The translations under genes were made by a program, and so were the position numbers. From positions 1 through 64,000 of the forward strand of contig NZ_CP047900.1 in the NCBI RefSeq assembly GCF_009911795.1: a stretch of 64,000 bases of DNA, read 5' to 3'. The notes under the pieces were generated by a model. The model was not told the DNA's origin, did no database searches, and worked only from the letters and a program-made list of their open reading frames with translations. This document shows, one piece after another, positions 35,649 to 43,937 of the stretch (positions are counted from its first letter, which is position 1; the number at the start of each line of letters is the position of its first letter). The DNA comes from Pseudarthrobacter psychrotolerans. Lineage in GTDB: Bacteria; Actinomycetota; Actinomycetes; Actinomycetales; Micrococcaceae.

Positions 35649-36566
35649 ATGAATTCCGGTGACTGGCGACCGTTTGGCCAAGACGACGATGAACCTCTAT
35701 ATGATGCGCTTCACGACGGCGTGCCCCCATGGATGCGTAAGGCCCATTTCACCTGGCAGAAGGAGATTCTGAATTACCTCTTAACCGACAAGGATGACCA
35801 TGCAGGACTACACCGCATCGAGCAGGATCTTCGCTGTGAAATCGCCATCCCTTCGGGCGCCACACACCTTGGTCTCATCTTGGCCGTTATCAGCCACTTC
35901 CAAAACCTCAATGCCGAGCTGACGTTGACCGACTACTTGCTGTCCCGCGCATCCATAGACGACGCCGAGGCCCTAGATGATTTGATGAAACCCGGCAGTC
36001 CCTTCGAGAAGTTGGACAAACTCCTGGCTAGATCGGGATCCATGTGGACGATCGGGATCCGTCGCGCGGGGCGCACGGGCCTGTTGCATCGTGTTCCTGA
36101 GGGCGTTCGCATCGCGACGGATGACGTCATACGTTCTTCCGGACAAGCAGGAAAGACCCTTGCCTTAGCGTGGGGCGCTGCGTTCGGCCTAGAGCCCAGC
36201 CCCCGCGAAGCCTATCGGCTAGCTGTTGAAGCGGTTGAAGACGCGGCTGTTCCTTTGATTGGATTCACTGCCAGGGAAAAGCCAACGTTGGGCCATGTCA
36301 TTCGGAAATTGAATGGGACGACTTTCGATGCAGCGGGCTGGACGCTCCCCTTTCAAGGTGAAGATGAACATTATTCCAACGGCAAAACGGTCGTTGCGAT
36401 GTTGAAGACCCTCTGGGCCGGACAAGTTGATCGACATGGCGGCGATCATGAACATGCCACTAAGGTGGCCATCAGCCAAGAGGCCGCAGAATCAGCGGTG
36501 CTTCTCGCTGTGCCGCTGGTCCACTGGTTCACATCCGGAACGGTCCTACATCGAGCTGAAGGCTGA
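35649..36566 (+). CDS. Abi_C/HEPN-like abortive-infection type protein
   Basis: A 305-residue soluble protein. The C-terminal third resembles abortive infection C-terminal (Abi_C) proteins: EAYRLAVEAVEDAAVPLI, PTLGHVIRKLNG, TLWAGQVDRHGGDHEHATK and SAVLLAVPLVHWFTSGTV. RHGGDHEH contains an R-x4-H pattern like the catalytic pair of HEPN ribonucleases. The N-terminal half is unrecognised. Such proteins are often infection-triggered RNases. A single-gene unit with weak ribosome-binding site; the ATG at 35649 is the only good start. Confidence 0.6.
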   Translation: MNSGDWRPFGQDDDEPLYDALHDGVPPWMRKAHFTWQKEILNYLLTDKDDHAGLHRIEQDLRCEIAIPSGATHLGLILAVISHFQNLNAELTLTDYLLSRASIDDAEALDDLMKPGSPFEKLDKLLARSGSMWTIGIRRAGRTGLLHRVPEGVRIATDDVIRSSGQAGKTLALAWGAAFGLEPSPREAYRLAVEAVEDAAVPLIGFTAREKPTLGHVIRKLNGTTFDAAGWTLPFQGEDEHYSNGKTVVAMLKTLWAGQVDRHGGDHEHATKVAISQEAAESAVLLAVPLVHWFTSGTVLHRAEG

Positions 36567-37125
36567 TACCTAAGAGGCCCTCCCATTTCCTTGGTTGTGG
36601 GATCGTCCCGGACAGTGGCACAGCCGGGCTGTCGCGTCTTCCGCTTTCTTCAACTCGAAGTCATAATTACACCCGCGTAACCTACCAGCGGAAGGTCCGT
36701 CGATCCCCCAATTGTCGGCGGGCCTTCATCTCGCCGGGCCTATGGGGAGGCACTCAAACGTTAGAAACGCTCTCCTGGCTGACGCGGAATAAGAAAGTCC
36801 CGGCATTCCAGCCTCACCGTCCGACTCCTTCTATAGCTTCCTGCTGGCAGGACAAGAAGGGGCAGCTTGCGAAAAAGTCGAAGATCAGACGCTAAGCCAG
36901 TCATCGAGAGCGTCCAGCCCTTGTCCGCCCCCACGACTACTCCGGGGCTGAGTAACGACTGAACAGCGGTCGGCGCTAAGCTCGTCGATTTAGCTTGTTC
37001 CCTGGCGGTTTTCCAAATCGTTCGACATGTTCTTTCCTTTGGACGCCCGTCTGCTTAGGGTGGGGCCCACACGACCTCCATGCTGGAGTTCGGGACAGGC
37101 TACTGACAATGATCGGGCGGCAAGC
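36567..37125. other. 559-bp stretch without a supported gene
   Basis: Begins with a TCCCA (36581)...TGGGA (36598) inverted repeat around TTTCCTTGGTTG, one of the family described elsewhere here. Near 36711 the string GATCCCCCAATTG recurs near 43876. No open frame has support. Confidence 0.4.
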
Positions 37126-37431
37126 ATGGCACCGAGAGATCCATACAAGATTCACCGGCAAGAGCACCTAGGAGATTTCCTGGACGGGCTCGCTGGCCAA
37201 AACCTGCTCAGCTGGAATTGGGGCTATGAGAAGAGGCGTGCACTCTTCACGATCACGGAGCCAGGCGCCAGCCGCGTGACGTATCAGATTATGGAGGCCG
37301 AGGGAGTGGCAATGCGAATCGCAGCGAGAGAAACCATTATCTGGATCCCGGTTCCCCACCCAGGAAATTCCGACCTCTACCGGGAAACGCGTGCAAAAAT
37401 CGCAGAGCTGAAAGCGGCCTCAAGCCAGTAG
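37126..37431 (+). CDS. hypothetical protein
   Basis: A 101-residue protein from the ATG at 37126; the open frame extends 33 codons upstream with unlikely composition. It reads DPYKIHRQEHLGDFLDGLAG, WNWGYEKRRALFTITEPGAS and ends in a helix TRAKIAELKAASS. No family recognised; a small alpha/beta fold is likely. Confidence 0.45.
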   Translation: MAPRDPYKIHRQEHLGDFLDGLAGQNLLSWNWGYEKRRALFTITEPGASRVTYQIMEAEGVAMRIAARETIIWIPVPHPGNSDLYRETRAKIAELKAASSQ

Positions 37432-37457
37432 ACCGCAAGCCTCCCGTTAATGCTGTG

Positions 37458-38045
37458 CTAGTCGCCCCACAGGTCGTCAACCGCAGCAAGATCGTCAGCC
37501 TTCTTAGCTGCTTCTACTGCCATTTCAGCTTTTGTAACCGCCATTAGTACAGTGCCCAGAGCTTTGATTTCCTCTGCAATTTCATCCTCGGAGAAGAAGG
37601 ATTGCGGAAGTACGAGGCTCTGGTGACCACGATTGTTTCCGTCGTAAGTGTTGAAGCCGTGATCTTTGAAGACCTTCGCGAACTTGGTCATCTTTTGGCC
37701 ATACATGAATTCGAACAGGGATTTGCGAACGTCGTTGGGCTTCACTGAGGAGAAGTGCGAGGGCTTAGGCCATGTGACTTCAGAGACAGCACCGGCGACG
37801 TCGGCAGCAAGCTCCGAAGCTAAGTCCTCCAGTTGGCTGCGAAGCTCTTTGATACCCTCGGTCCCGAGCGCCCTGGTAACGTCTGGCTCGCTTTGGCCAG
37901 TTCTCTTGGCCAGCTGCCGTGCATGCCCAGGTAGTCGTTCCGCAACTGCTATCAGAAGCTCGTTCTTCCGCGCCGTTGCTTCATCCTCCATAGAGGATAA
38001 ATGGGCCTCGGCTTCCTTAAGTTTTTGTGCAGTCTCTTCGCTCAT
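37458..38045 (-). CDS. hypothetical coiled-coil protein
   Basis: A 195-residue acidic protein. The ATG at 38045 is preferred; the frame continues 62 codons upstream but with low-complexity, non-protein-like sequence. Residues 1-60 form a coiled coil (ETAQKLKEAEAHLSSMEDEA), then FEFMYGQKMTKFAKVFKDHG and a final helix of Ala/Glu/Lys. No known domain. Confidence 0.5.
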   Translation of the reverse strand: MSEETAQKLKEAEAHLSSMEDEATARKNELLIAVAERLPGHARQLAKRTGQSEPDVTRALGTEGIKELRSQLEDLASELAADVAGAVSEVTWPKPSHFSSVKPNDVRKSLFEFMYGQKMTKFAKVFKDHGFNTYDGNNRGHQSLVLPQSFFSEDEIAEEIKALGTVLMAVTKAEMAVEAAKKADDLAAVDDLWGD

Positions 38046-38209
38046 GTGGACAAGGCTAATCGAGAGAACAGACAGTCCGTCCTTTTCCGCAGACACGTAA
38101 GGAGAAGCGGGTGCTGAACGTGATGCTCGGTTATCTGTTCGGTCTGCAGGGGTGTCTTCTTCAGCGCCTCGCTCCCATGTCTTTGTGTGCGGAGGGCTAC
38201 TCTCGAACC

Positions 38210-38629
38210 ATGAGAAAGAATTCGTGGCCACGGGATAACTATTCGGGTCTGGGCGGCGGCCTCTACACAGGTCTGGGCGGTGGCCTGTACACCGGCCTCG
38301 GCGGCGGCGCGTACTCCGGCCTGGATGGTGGTGCGTACTCCGGCCTCGGCGGCGGCGCTTACACAGGGCTGGGCGGCGGCCTGCACACCGGTCCGGGCGG
38401 CGGCCTCTACACAGGCCCCGGGGGTGCCCTATCCACCGGTCCGGGCGGCGGCCTGTACACCGGTCCAGGTGGCGGCCTCTACACCGGTCCGGGCGGCGGC
38501 CTCTACACAGGCCCCTGCCCCAATCCCTACCGGAGCAACCAGCCGCCGGCCTTCATCCTTCTCCCCTACCTTCGTGAGATGGGAATGGGTGGTTACGCTG
38601 ACCTACTGATTCAGGCTGGCTGGCAGTAA
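38210..38629 (+). CDS. glycine-rich octapeptide-repeat protein
   Basis: A 139-residue protein: a short lead (RKNSWPRDNYS), eleven tandem eight-residue units of the form G(L/P)GGG(L/A)YT, then a conserved-looking tail CPNPYRSNQPPAFILLPYL and LREMGMGGYADLLIQAGW. Proteins with this head, GGGLYTGPGGG repeats and PNPYRSN tail occur widely in bacteria with no known function. The DNA repeat unit is 24 bp (38243-38512). The ATG at 38210 is chosen because the upstream extension has no family character. Confidence 0.7.
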   Translation: MRKNSWPRDNYSGLGGGLYTGLGGGLYTGLGGGAYSGLDGGAYSGLGGGAYTGLGGGLHTGPGGGLYTGPGGALSTGPGGGLYTGPGGGLYTGPGGGLYTGPCPNPYRSNQPPAFILLPYLREMGMGGYADLLIQAGWQ

Positions 38630-38636
38630 GTCGCGG

Positions 38637-38852
38637 GTGACACAATCACCACCATCTGACTTTGCCGCCGCCGAGAGTGTCCCAGTTCCTTGGAACTGGG
38701 ATCGCCGGGGCTTCGAGGTCGCCGAACTCTGCGACGCATGGGAGGACGGTTACCTGTCCGCCCCATGGCCGCAGCCTGCGGGGGACCTGTGCGAGTACGG
38801 CCTGTCCGCGTCACTGTGCGGCGGACCCATGCACTGGTACGACCATGAGTAA
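38637..38852 (+). CDS. small hypothetical protein
   Basis: A 71-residue acidic, tryptophan-rich protein from a GTG 7 bp after the glycine-rich gene. It contains WNWDRRGFEVAELCDAWEDG and ends CEYGLSASLCGGPMHWYDHE with Cys and His that could bind metal. Its stop overlaps the ATG of the next gene. A perfect 10-bp hairpin (38680-38701) lies inside it. Confidence 0.4.
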   Translation: MTQSPPSDFAAAESVPVPWNWDRRGFEVAELCDAWEDGYLSAPWPQPAGDLCEYGLSASLCGGPMHWYDHE

Positions 38853-39168
38853 GCGCGTGTGGATTCTGCCGACGGCACTAGGCGTTGCCGGTCTGCTCAT
38901 TGGGTCTGGCTTGGGCTTTGGCTTTGCCCCAGCGGTGCCCGCCGAAGGCACGCCAGCGTCATGCATTGAGGCGCTGGCACTCGCTGACGAGGGAATCGGC
39001 GCTAACACCGCCATCCTGCGGCATGCCGCCGATGCCCTTACTGCGACGTCCGACTCGGACTTCCGGGATGCCCGCAACGGGATCGACAAGGAGCTCGACA
39101 GGCTGGCAAGCATGAGCGACAGATACGAGAGCACGAAGCATGACTGCCGGGAAGGGGCACGGCCATGA
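38845..39168 (+). CDS. small membrane or secreted hypothetical protein
   Basis: A 107-residue protein whose N-terminus VWILPTALGVAGLLIGSGLG is a signal anchor or signal peptide. The rest is a helical domain with two cysteines (CIEALALADEGIGANTAILR and KHDCREGARP). The start overlaps the preceding stop, so it is coupled. No family recognised. Confidence 0.45.
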   Translation: MSKRVWILPTALGVAGLLIGSGLGFGFAPAVPAEGTPASCIEALALADEGIGANTAILRHAADALTATSDSDFRDARNGIDKELDRLASMSDRYESTKHDCREGARP

Positions 39169-39214
39169 TGCTCGTTATCGGGCGGCGAGGCCCAGCGCGA
39201 TGGCTATCCGGCCG

Positions 39215-39814
39215 TCACTTCCACGTCGTCCCCGCCGTAGCCTTGTGCACGGTGCCGCTGCTATCGACGTAGATCTCGCAGCGGTACGTCATATCGTGGA
39301 CCTGTCCGTCGATTTCGAGTGAGCGAACATCACCAGAGACGACATAGAGGTAGCCGCCGTAAGCCTGCATTGAGTTCTTGAGACTGCTCGTGGACTTGAA
39401 CTCCGGACTAGCCTGCGCGGGCAGCTTGCTCGCAACGGCCTCATGGCAACCTCGGACAGCCCCCTCCGGTTCGAGCGCGTAAGAACGGGAGATGAAAATG
39501 CTGATACCGGCGACGATAATCGCCAGCACGCCGAGGACAATCGCAGCTTTCCGAAGTTTCACGCGGGCGGGGATCCGCTCGACTGACGCCACGCCGTCAG
39601 CCCACGCCTCGGTTCGCCGGTAGCCGGCGACGCTGATGTGCGAGTCTGCCGACTTCGGGTGGTCCGCTGTTTGCTTCTCATAGACGACATTGCCGTCCGC
39701 GTCAGTGACGGTGATGGGCCGGGCACCGCTGTGTGTGCTGTCGGCGCCGAATCCCTGGCTATCGCGTTGGCCAGGTTCACCAAGCCTGGCGGTCAGCGGC
39801 AGTTGATCAGTCAT
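39215..39814 (-). CDS. single-pass membrane hypothetical protein
   Basis: A 199-residue protein from an ATG with GGGGGAA in front. A cytoplasmic head (about 90 residues) is followed by one membrane span (AAIVLGVLAIIVAGISIFI) and an outside domain with two cysteines and the repeat-like strands LYVVSGDVRSLEIDGQVHDM and CEIYVDSSGTVHKATAGT. Related single-pass proteins are common on actinobacterial accessory DNA; role unknown. Confidence 0.5.
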   Translation of the reverse strand: MTDQLPLTARLGEPGQRDSQGFGADSTHSGARPITVTDADGNVVYEKQTADHPKSADSHISVAGYRRTEAWADGVASVERIPARVKLRKAAIVLGVLAIIVAGISIFISRSYALEPEGAVRGCHEAVASKLPAQASPEFKSTSSLKNSMQAYGGYLYVVSGDVRSLEIDGQVHDMTYRCEIYVDSSGTVHKATAGTTWK

Positions 39815-39925
39815 GTTTCCCCCAAATATGAACGTGAACAGGCCAACCATTCCGCGGGCTTCATGCGGTGAACCTGCCAGGCATCATCCTATGGCGCGCT
39901 TGGTGAGCTTTGGCATAACTGGCCG

Positions 39926-40453
39926 TTATTGGTCGGTCTGCTCGCGGAGTGCCACGCACTGCTCACAATGCCCACACATCCCACTTGCACAAGCAAGCGG
40001 AGCCTGTACCGGATCACCAGGGACCGGGCGGCGCAGTGCTGCAGCAGACCCAAGAATGTTAATGGCAATGTTCAAGCGCCTGGGATGGTCACCTTCCCGC
40101 GCACCCGGCCTCTCCCACACATCTTTAGGACCTTGCTGCCAAGCCCGCTCCACCAGTGCATCAATCGCAGGTTGCGGGGCAAACCGCTGCGGCCTGGTTC
40201 GAGCCGCCCGGCTGACCTGACTCCGCGAAACACTCCCGTAGTGGAGCACTTGAGCAATCTCCCTCACGCTCAACCCTCGTTCACGGAGAGCAGCGATAGC
40301 TTGCAGCCTGACCGTTTCGAAGGCTTCCCGCGCAGCATCCGCGTCTAGTTGGGCTTTGACAACCGTCCCCGCAATCCAGGAAGTGTCGACATCGCGGCTA
40401 ACAGCGTATTCACTGCCAGTGACGTCATCGAACGAACCATCAAATGCATACAT
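39926..40453 (-). CDS. HTH regulator with C-terminal Cys cluster
   Basis: A 175-residue protein from the ATG at 40453 (AGAAAG upstream). Residues about 55-95 form an HTH (ALRERGLSVREIAQVLHYGS then VSRSQVSRAAR) and the tail has ASGMCGHCEQCVAL, a possible zinc site. Two perfect 16-bp palindromes lie just upstream of the start, which suggests autoregulation. The open frame continues through those palindromes, which argues against an upstream start. Confidence 0.6.
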   Translation of the reverse strand: MYAFDGSFDDVTGSEYAVSRDVDTSWIAGTVVKAQLDADAAREAFETVRLQAIAALRERGLSVREIAQVLHYGSVSRSQVSRAARTRPQRFAPQPAIDALVERAWQQGPKDVWERPGAREGDHPRRLNIAINILGSAAALRRPVPGDPVQAPLACASGMCGHCEQCVALREQTDQ

Positions 40454-40464
40454 GAAATCTTTCT

Positions 40465-40508
40465 GTCCCATGCATGGGACACTACCAGAACTGTCCCACG
40501 CGTGGGAC
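40465..40508. promoter_or_regulatory. paired GTCCCA palindromes, likely operators
   Basis: GTCCCATGCATGGGAC (40465-40480) and GTCCCACGCGTGGGAC (40493-40508) are perfect 16-bp palindromes 28 bp apart centre to centre, roughly three helical turns. They sit directly upstream of the HTH gene at 39926-40453. Confidence 0.7.
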
Positions 40509-40594
40509 AACGCGAATCGGCCGTTACTTTGCACACCATCGACCCTGGGCTGTGGCCGCCGACTGGCGCTCCCTGACCACGGCCGGGCCCTGAC

Positions 40595-41248
40595 CTAGTC
40601 TGCGTCCGCTTCGGTGAAGTACGGCGAGAACGATTTGTTCTTCTTAGGCACCGGGGCCTTCGTCTCCGGGGCGACGCGTTGCAGCAAGGCGTTGTGTACC
40701 TTCTCCAGGGTGGCGCTGCGTGCCTCGGCGCTAGCGAGCTTATTCTCCGCCTCCGCGGCCGCCCCGACGGCGGCGCGTTCTGCTGCCCGTGAGTCTTCGA
40801 GCTCAGCGCCCCTGGCAGCCAGCTGCCGCTCCAAGGCCTGCGCCTTGGACTCCAGGGCGGTGACGCGGGCCTGGAAGTCGGCGGTCGCGGTTTCTCTCTC
40901 TGCGGCTGCCTTGTCCAGGTCCGCCACGAGCTCGGCGATTTCCAGGTCTTTGTCTTTGCGTTCCTGCGCCCAGGCCGCTTCGACGGCGGTGTGCCGGTCG
41001 GCCGCCTGGGTGGAGGCCTCGGCCCAGCAGGCAGCGGCGAGCCGGGTCGCTTGTTCAAGCAGGGCCGGCGGTGTAGCGGCGACCTGTCCGCCGGCGGCGA
41101 GCTTCTCCTCTGACCATTCCTTCAGGTAGCGGGTGGCGTCCGCGTTGCTGACGCCGGCAGCTGCGCGGACCGTGGAAACGGTCGGGCGGCGCTCTGCGCT
41201 GATCTGCTCGGCGGCGGCAAACACGCGGTCTTTCACACTCGACGTCAT
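40595..41248 (-). CDS. KfrA-like plasmid DNA-binding coiled-coil protein
   Basis: A 217-residue protein with the KfrA N-terminal DNA-binding domain (VFAAAEQISAERRPTVSTVR, AAAGVSNADATRYLKEWSEE) and a long alanine-rich coiled coil (about residues 85-195). KfrA proteins bind their own promoter and help plasmid maintenance. The ATG at 41248 follows GGGAGA; a TTG 15 bp upstream is less likely. A perfect 16-bp-arm palindrome lies 17 bp upstream. Confidence 0.8.
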   Translation of the reverse strand: MTSSVKDRVFAAAEQISAERRPTVSTVRAAAGVSNADATRYLKEWSEEKLAAGGQVAATPPALLEQATRLAAACWAEASTQAADRHTAVEAAWAQERKDKDLEIAELVADLDKAAAERETATADFQARVTALESKAQALERQLAARGAELEDSRAAERAAVGAAAEAENKLASAEARSATLEKVHNALLQRVAPETKAPVPKKNKSFSPYFTEADAD

Positions 41249-41264
41249 GGCGTCTTCTCCCAAA

Positions 41265-41300
41265 AGTAGTAGGAGTAGTAACGATACTACTCCTACTACT
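41265..41300. promoter_or_regulatory. KfrA-type operator palindrome
   Basis: AGTAGTAGGAGTAGTA and its exact complement TACTACTCCTACTACT are separated by ACGA. The arms are themselves made of AGT triplets. Placed between the KfrA-like start and its promoter region, as expected for autorepression. Confidence 0.75.
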
Positions 41301-41570
41301 ACTGTTCAAGGGTTTAGAACGCCGATTCAGAATCGGGGTCCGCTCCCCCCAGCCCCCGGGCACCGCTGGTCGCCGGGGCACCCGGGCACCGGCCGGCGCG
41401 GCCCGTCGTGGACGTAACCGTGTGGCGGGTGGCATGAGCCGGCAATCCGCTCACGAACGCTGGTCCAACACAGAATGACCTACAGGGCCCTTCCGCTACG
41501 GTACCAACGGGGGTTATCAGGGGTGGATGACCCCATGCTCGGAACCGGCAGAGTCAACTAGGCTGATCCG

Positions 41571-41717
41571 GTGGAAATCACCGGAACGATCCAAATGGCC
41601 GACGGCAGCACCGACCACATCACCGCCCAGGGCGACACTTACGACAACGCCAAGGCCGTACTTGAGGCCGCCATCCCCGAAGGCACGAAGCTGATCGCCA
41701 TCCGCAAGGACAGCTGA
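41571..41717 (+). CDS. small conserved protein (48 residues), paralogue of the broken gene at 2221
   Basis: From a GTG it codes a 48-residue protein: ITGTIQMADGSTDHITAQGD, TYDNAKAVLEAAIPEGTKLI, AIRKDS. The second half is a likely strand-helix-strand. It resembles the interrupted gene at 2221-2379. It lies 5 bp before the HTH/helicase-associated gene and could be coupled to it. Too short for most gene callers; function unknown. Confidence 0.6.
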   Translation: MEITGTIQMADGSTDHITAQGDTYDNAKAVLEAAIPEGTKLIAIRKDS

Positions 41718-41722
41718 CCACG

Positions 41723-42393
41723 GTGACTGAACACAGGACAGCGCCGCACCCGGAGTGGGTCCAGATGTACCGGCAAGGCCTCACCACCGCCAAAATCGCC
41801 GCCACAGCAGGCATCGGCCAAAGCACCGTCCGCTACCACCTAGCCATCGCCGCCGCCGCGGAACCCTCCATCAGGGACGACCACCGCAGCGCAACCCGCA
41901 CAGCGCCGGCCACCCGCATCACCGCCGACGGGCTGCGGAACCTCGACGACACTCTCGCACTGCACCGGGCCGAGGGTCGACTCCCCTCGAGCAGTTCCCC
42001 CTCCGCGCGGGAGCGTGCCCTGGCCATGTGGCTGGTCAGACGACGCCAGGACCACGACCGGGGAAGCCTCTCCCCACCTACAGGGAAGGCCTGCAGGAAA
42101 TCCCCGGCTGGGAACAACGAACCCGCAAAGACAACGACGAAAAACGTTGGAACCAACGCCTGATCGAGCTCACCGACTACATGGGCACCGGGAACGACTG
42201 GCCCCGCCACAAGAAAACAGACACCGAACAAGAACGACTCCTGGGCATGTGGCTGCACATCCAACGAATGAAGTACCGCCGCAACGAACTGGACCACGAC
42301 AAAGAAGAACAGCTGAACACACTCCTTCGTGGCTGGCGTGCCGGCAGGACCCGCGGCCGACCGCCCGGCTCCCCAAACATCCCACGCGGCTGA
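41723..42393 (+). pseudogene. HTH and helicase-associated (HA) domain protein, one frame break
   Basis: The N-terminus is an HTH (LTTAKIAATAGIGQSTVRYHL). Then come HA-type units: RALAMWLVRRRQDHDRGSLS, and RWNQRLIELTDYMGTGNDWP with ERLLGMWLHIQRMKYRRNEL and a basic tail RGRPPGSPN. The frame breaks at the C4 run 42072-42075; one more C joins SLSPTYREGLQEIPGWEQ to the rest (about 223 residues). HA domains bind nucleic acid. The last HA unit is duplicated at 43700-43850, on the other side of the ATPase gene. Confidence 0.65.
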
Positions 42394-42457
42394 ACGGCTG
42401 CGGCGATCTTTGAACTCCACCGCGGTTCCCCGTCGGGTCAGCCCGAATAATAGCAAT

Positions 42458-42506
42458 ATCTACTGATATCTATCGTTTTGCTACACTTGTATATATTTCA
42501 GTAGAT
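42458..42506. promoter_or_regulatory. AT-rich promoter region with ATCTACTGA inverted repeat
   Basis: ATCTACTGA (42458-42466) and TCAGTAGAT (42498-42506) flank an AT-rich segment containing TTTTGCTACACTTGTATATAT, unusual in this GC-rich window. It sits 20 bp before the ATPase gene and is the likely promoter with an operator. Confidence 0.5.
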
Positions 42507-42527
42507 CTTCCTAGAGATGAGACTCGC

Positions 42528-43700
42528 TTGGATCCCGTATCGAATCCCTACTCGCCCGGAGCCGGCCGGAAGCCGGCGGCCCTTGTCGGTCGCGACCAAC
42601 CGCGCAGGGATTGGCAGATTGCGATCGAACGTGTTGAATCCGGCAGAACGGCCCAGCCTTTCGTTCTCTACGGGCTAAGAGGCGTGGGCAAGACAGTTCT
42701 ACTCTCGGACTTCCGCCGCTCCGCGAGTGAGCGGGACTGGCTGGTCGCACAGGTCGAAGCCGGCGCCGGCAAATCACTTCGCGAGGCGCTAGGAGAAGCC
42801 CTTCACGCGCCTCTTGCCGACCTGGCACGCCCGTCGGCCGGACGGCGACTACTCAAGGCGCTAAAAACAGCTGTCAGCTTCAAAGCGTCCTACGACCAGA
42901 GCGGAACCTGGAACTTCGGCCTGGACCTGGACGGGGCCTCAGGCGGAGGAGCGGACACCGGCGTCCTCGAAACAGATCTCCGCAAACTCATCCACGACCT
43001 GGCCTTGGCTGCAGAAGAGGAGAGCGTCGGCCTGGCGATCCTGATTGACGAAGCGCAGGACCTCAATCCGGCCGAACTCGTGGCACTCTGCGCCATCGCC
43101 CACGCCGCCGCGCAAGACGACTGGCGCGTCCTCTTCGCATTTGCCGGACTGCCGAGCCTGCCCAGGGTCCTCGCCGAAGCGAAGTCTTACGCCGAACGGT
43201 TCAATTACGAGAAGATCGAGGAGCTCCGCGGCACCGTCGCCTCCGAAGCCCTGACGAAACCGGCACGCGAGGATGGGGTCGAATGGGACGACTCCGCCGT
43301 CGCCCTGATCGTCGACGAAAGCGCAGGCTATCCGTACTTCCTGCAGCAATTCGGACAAGACACATGGAACGCCGCAACGGGTGTGAAAATCACCTTCGAC
43401 GATGCCCGCGTTGGCGCCGCCAATGGCCGGGCAGCCCTGGACAGTGGCTTCTTCCGCGCCCGCTGGGACCGGGCAACTCGAGCCGAACAGAACTACCTCA
43501 GGGCCATGGCCGAAGACGACGACAAAGGTAGCTCATCCGGCGAAATAGCAGTACGGCTGGGACGAGGGCCGGCTAGTTTCGGCCCGATTCGGGCGAACCT
43601 GATTGCGAAGGGCCTGGTCTACGCTCCAGAACATGGAGTCATCGCATTCACCGTTCCTGGAATGGCGGCCTTCATCAAACGCCAACCCAACGGGTCCTAG
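42528..43700 (+). CDS. AAA/STAND-type ATPase
   Basis: A 390-residue protein from a TTG (no better start in frame). Walker A is LYGLRGVGKTVLL at about residues 47-59, Walker B LAILIDEAQDLNPAE near 165-180 and a sensor-like FAFAGLPSLPRVLAEAKSYAE follows; a winged-helix tail ends FTVPGMAAFIKRQP. The style is that of Orc1/Cdc6-like and archaeal-type ATP-binding proteins often found on mobile DNA. It might load onto DNA with the HA/HTH protein. Its stop TAG lies in the duplicated LGMW codons of the HA repeat. Confidence 0.75.
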   Translation: MDPVSNPYSPGAGRKPAALVGRDQPRRDWQIAIERVESGRTAQPFVLYGLRGVGKTVLLSDFRRSASERDWLVAQVEAGAGKSLREALGEALHAPLADLARPSAGRRLLKALKTAVSFKASYDQSGTWNFGLDLDGASGGGADTGVLETDLRKLIHDLALAAEEESVGLAILIDEAQDLNPAELVALCAIAHAAAQDDWRVLFAFAGLPSLPRVLAEAKSYAERFNYEKIEELRGTVASEALTKPAREDGVEWDDSAVALIVDESAGYPYFLQQFGQDTWNAATGVKITFDDARVGAANGRAALDSGFFRARWDRATRAEQNYLRAMAEDDDKGSSSGEIAVRLGRGPASFGPIRANLIAKGLVYAPEHGVIAFTVPGMAAFIKRQPNGS

Positions 43701-43850
43701 GCATGTGGCTGCACATCCAACGCATGAAGTACCGAGGCCGCGAACTGGACCAGGACAACGAAGCACAGCTGAACGCCAGGCTTCCCGCATGGCGCATTGG
43801 CAGAGTGCGCGGCCGCCCGCCAGGTGTTCCCAAGCGTCCAGCGGGAGGCA
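43700..43850 (+). pseudogene. duplicated HA-domain C-terminal fragment
   Basis: Codes MWLHIQRMKYRGRELDQDNE, AQLNARLPAWRIGRVRGRPP and GVPKRP, a near copy of the C-terminus of the HA protein at 42244-42393, with the first 23 bp identical. It lacks the upstream HTH and starts within the stop region of the ATPase gene. A relic of a duplication that brackets the ATPase. Confidence 0.6.
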
Positions 43851-43937
43851 GTCACGTCGGCAGTCCACCGTCCTACCGATCCCCCAATTGCCGACGGCGA
43901 GCGACTACCTCGTTTAAATAATTCCGTCCGGACAGAA

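Noticed and set aside
38243..38512. 24-bp tandem repeats considered as a CRISPR array
   Set aside because: Units follow one another without spacers and code the octapeptide G-rich repeat.
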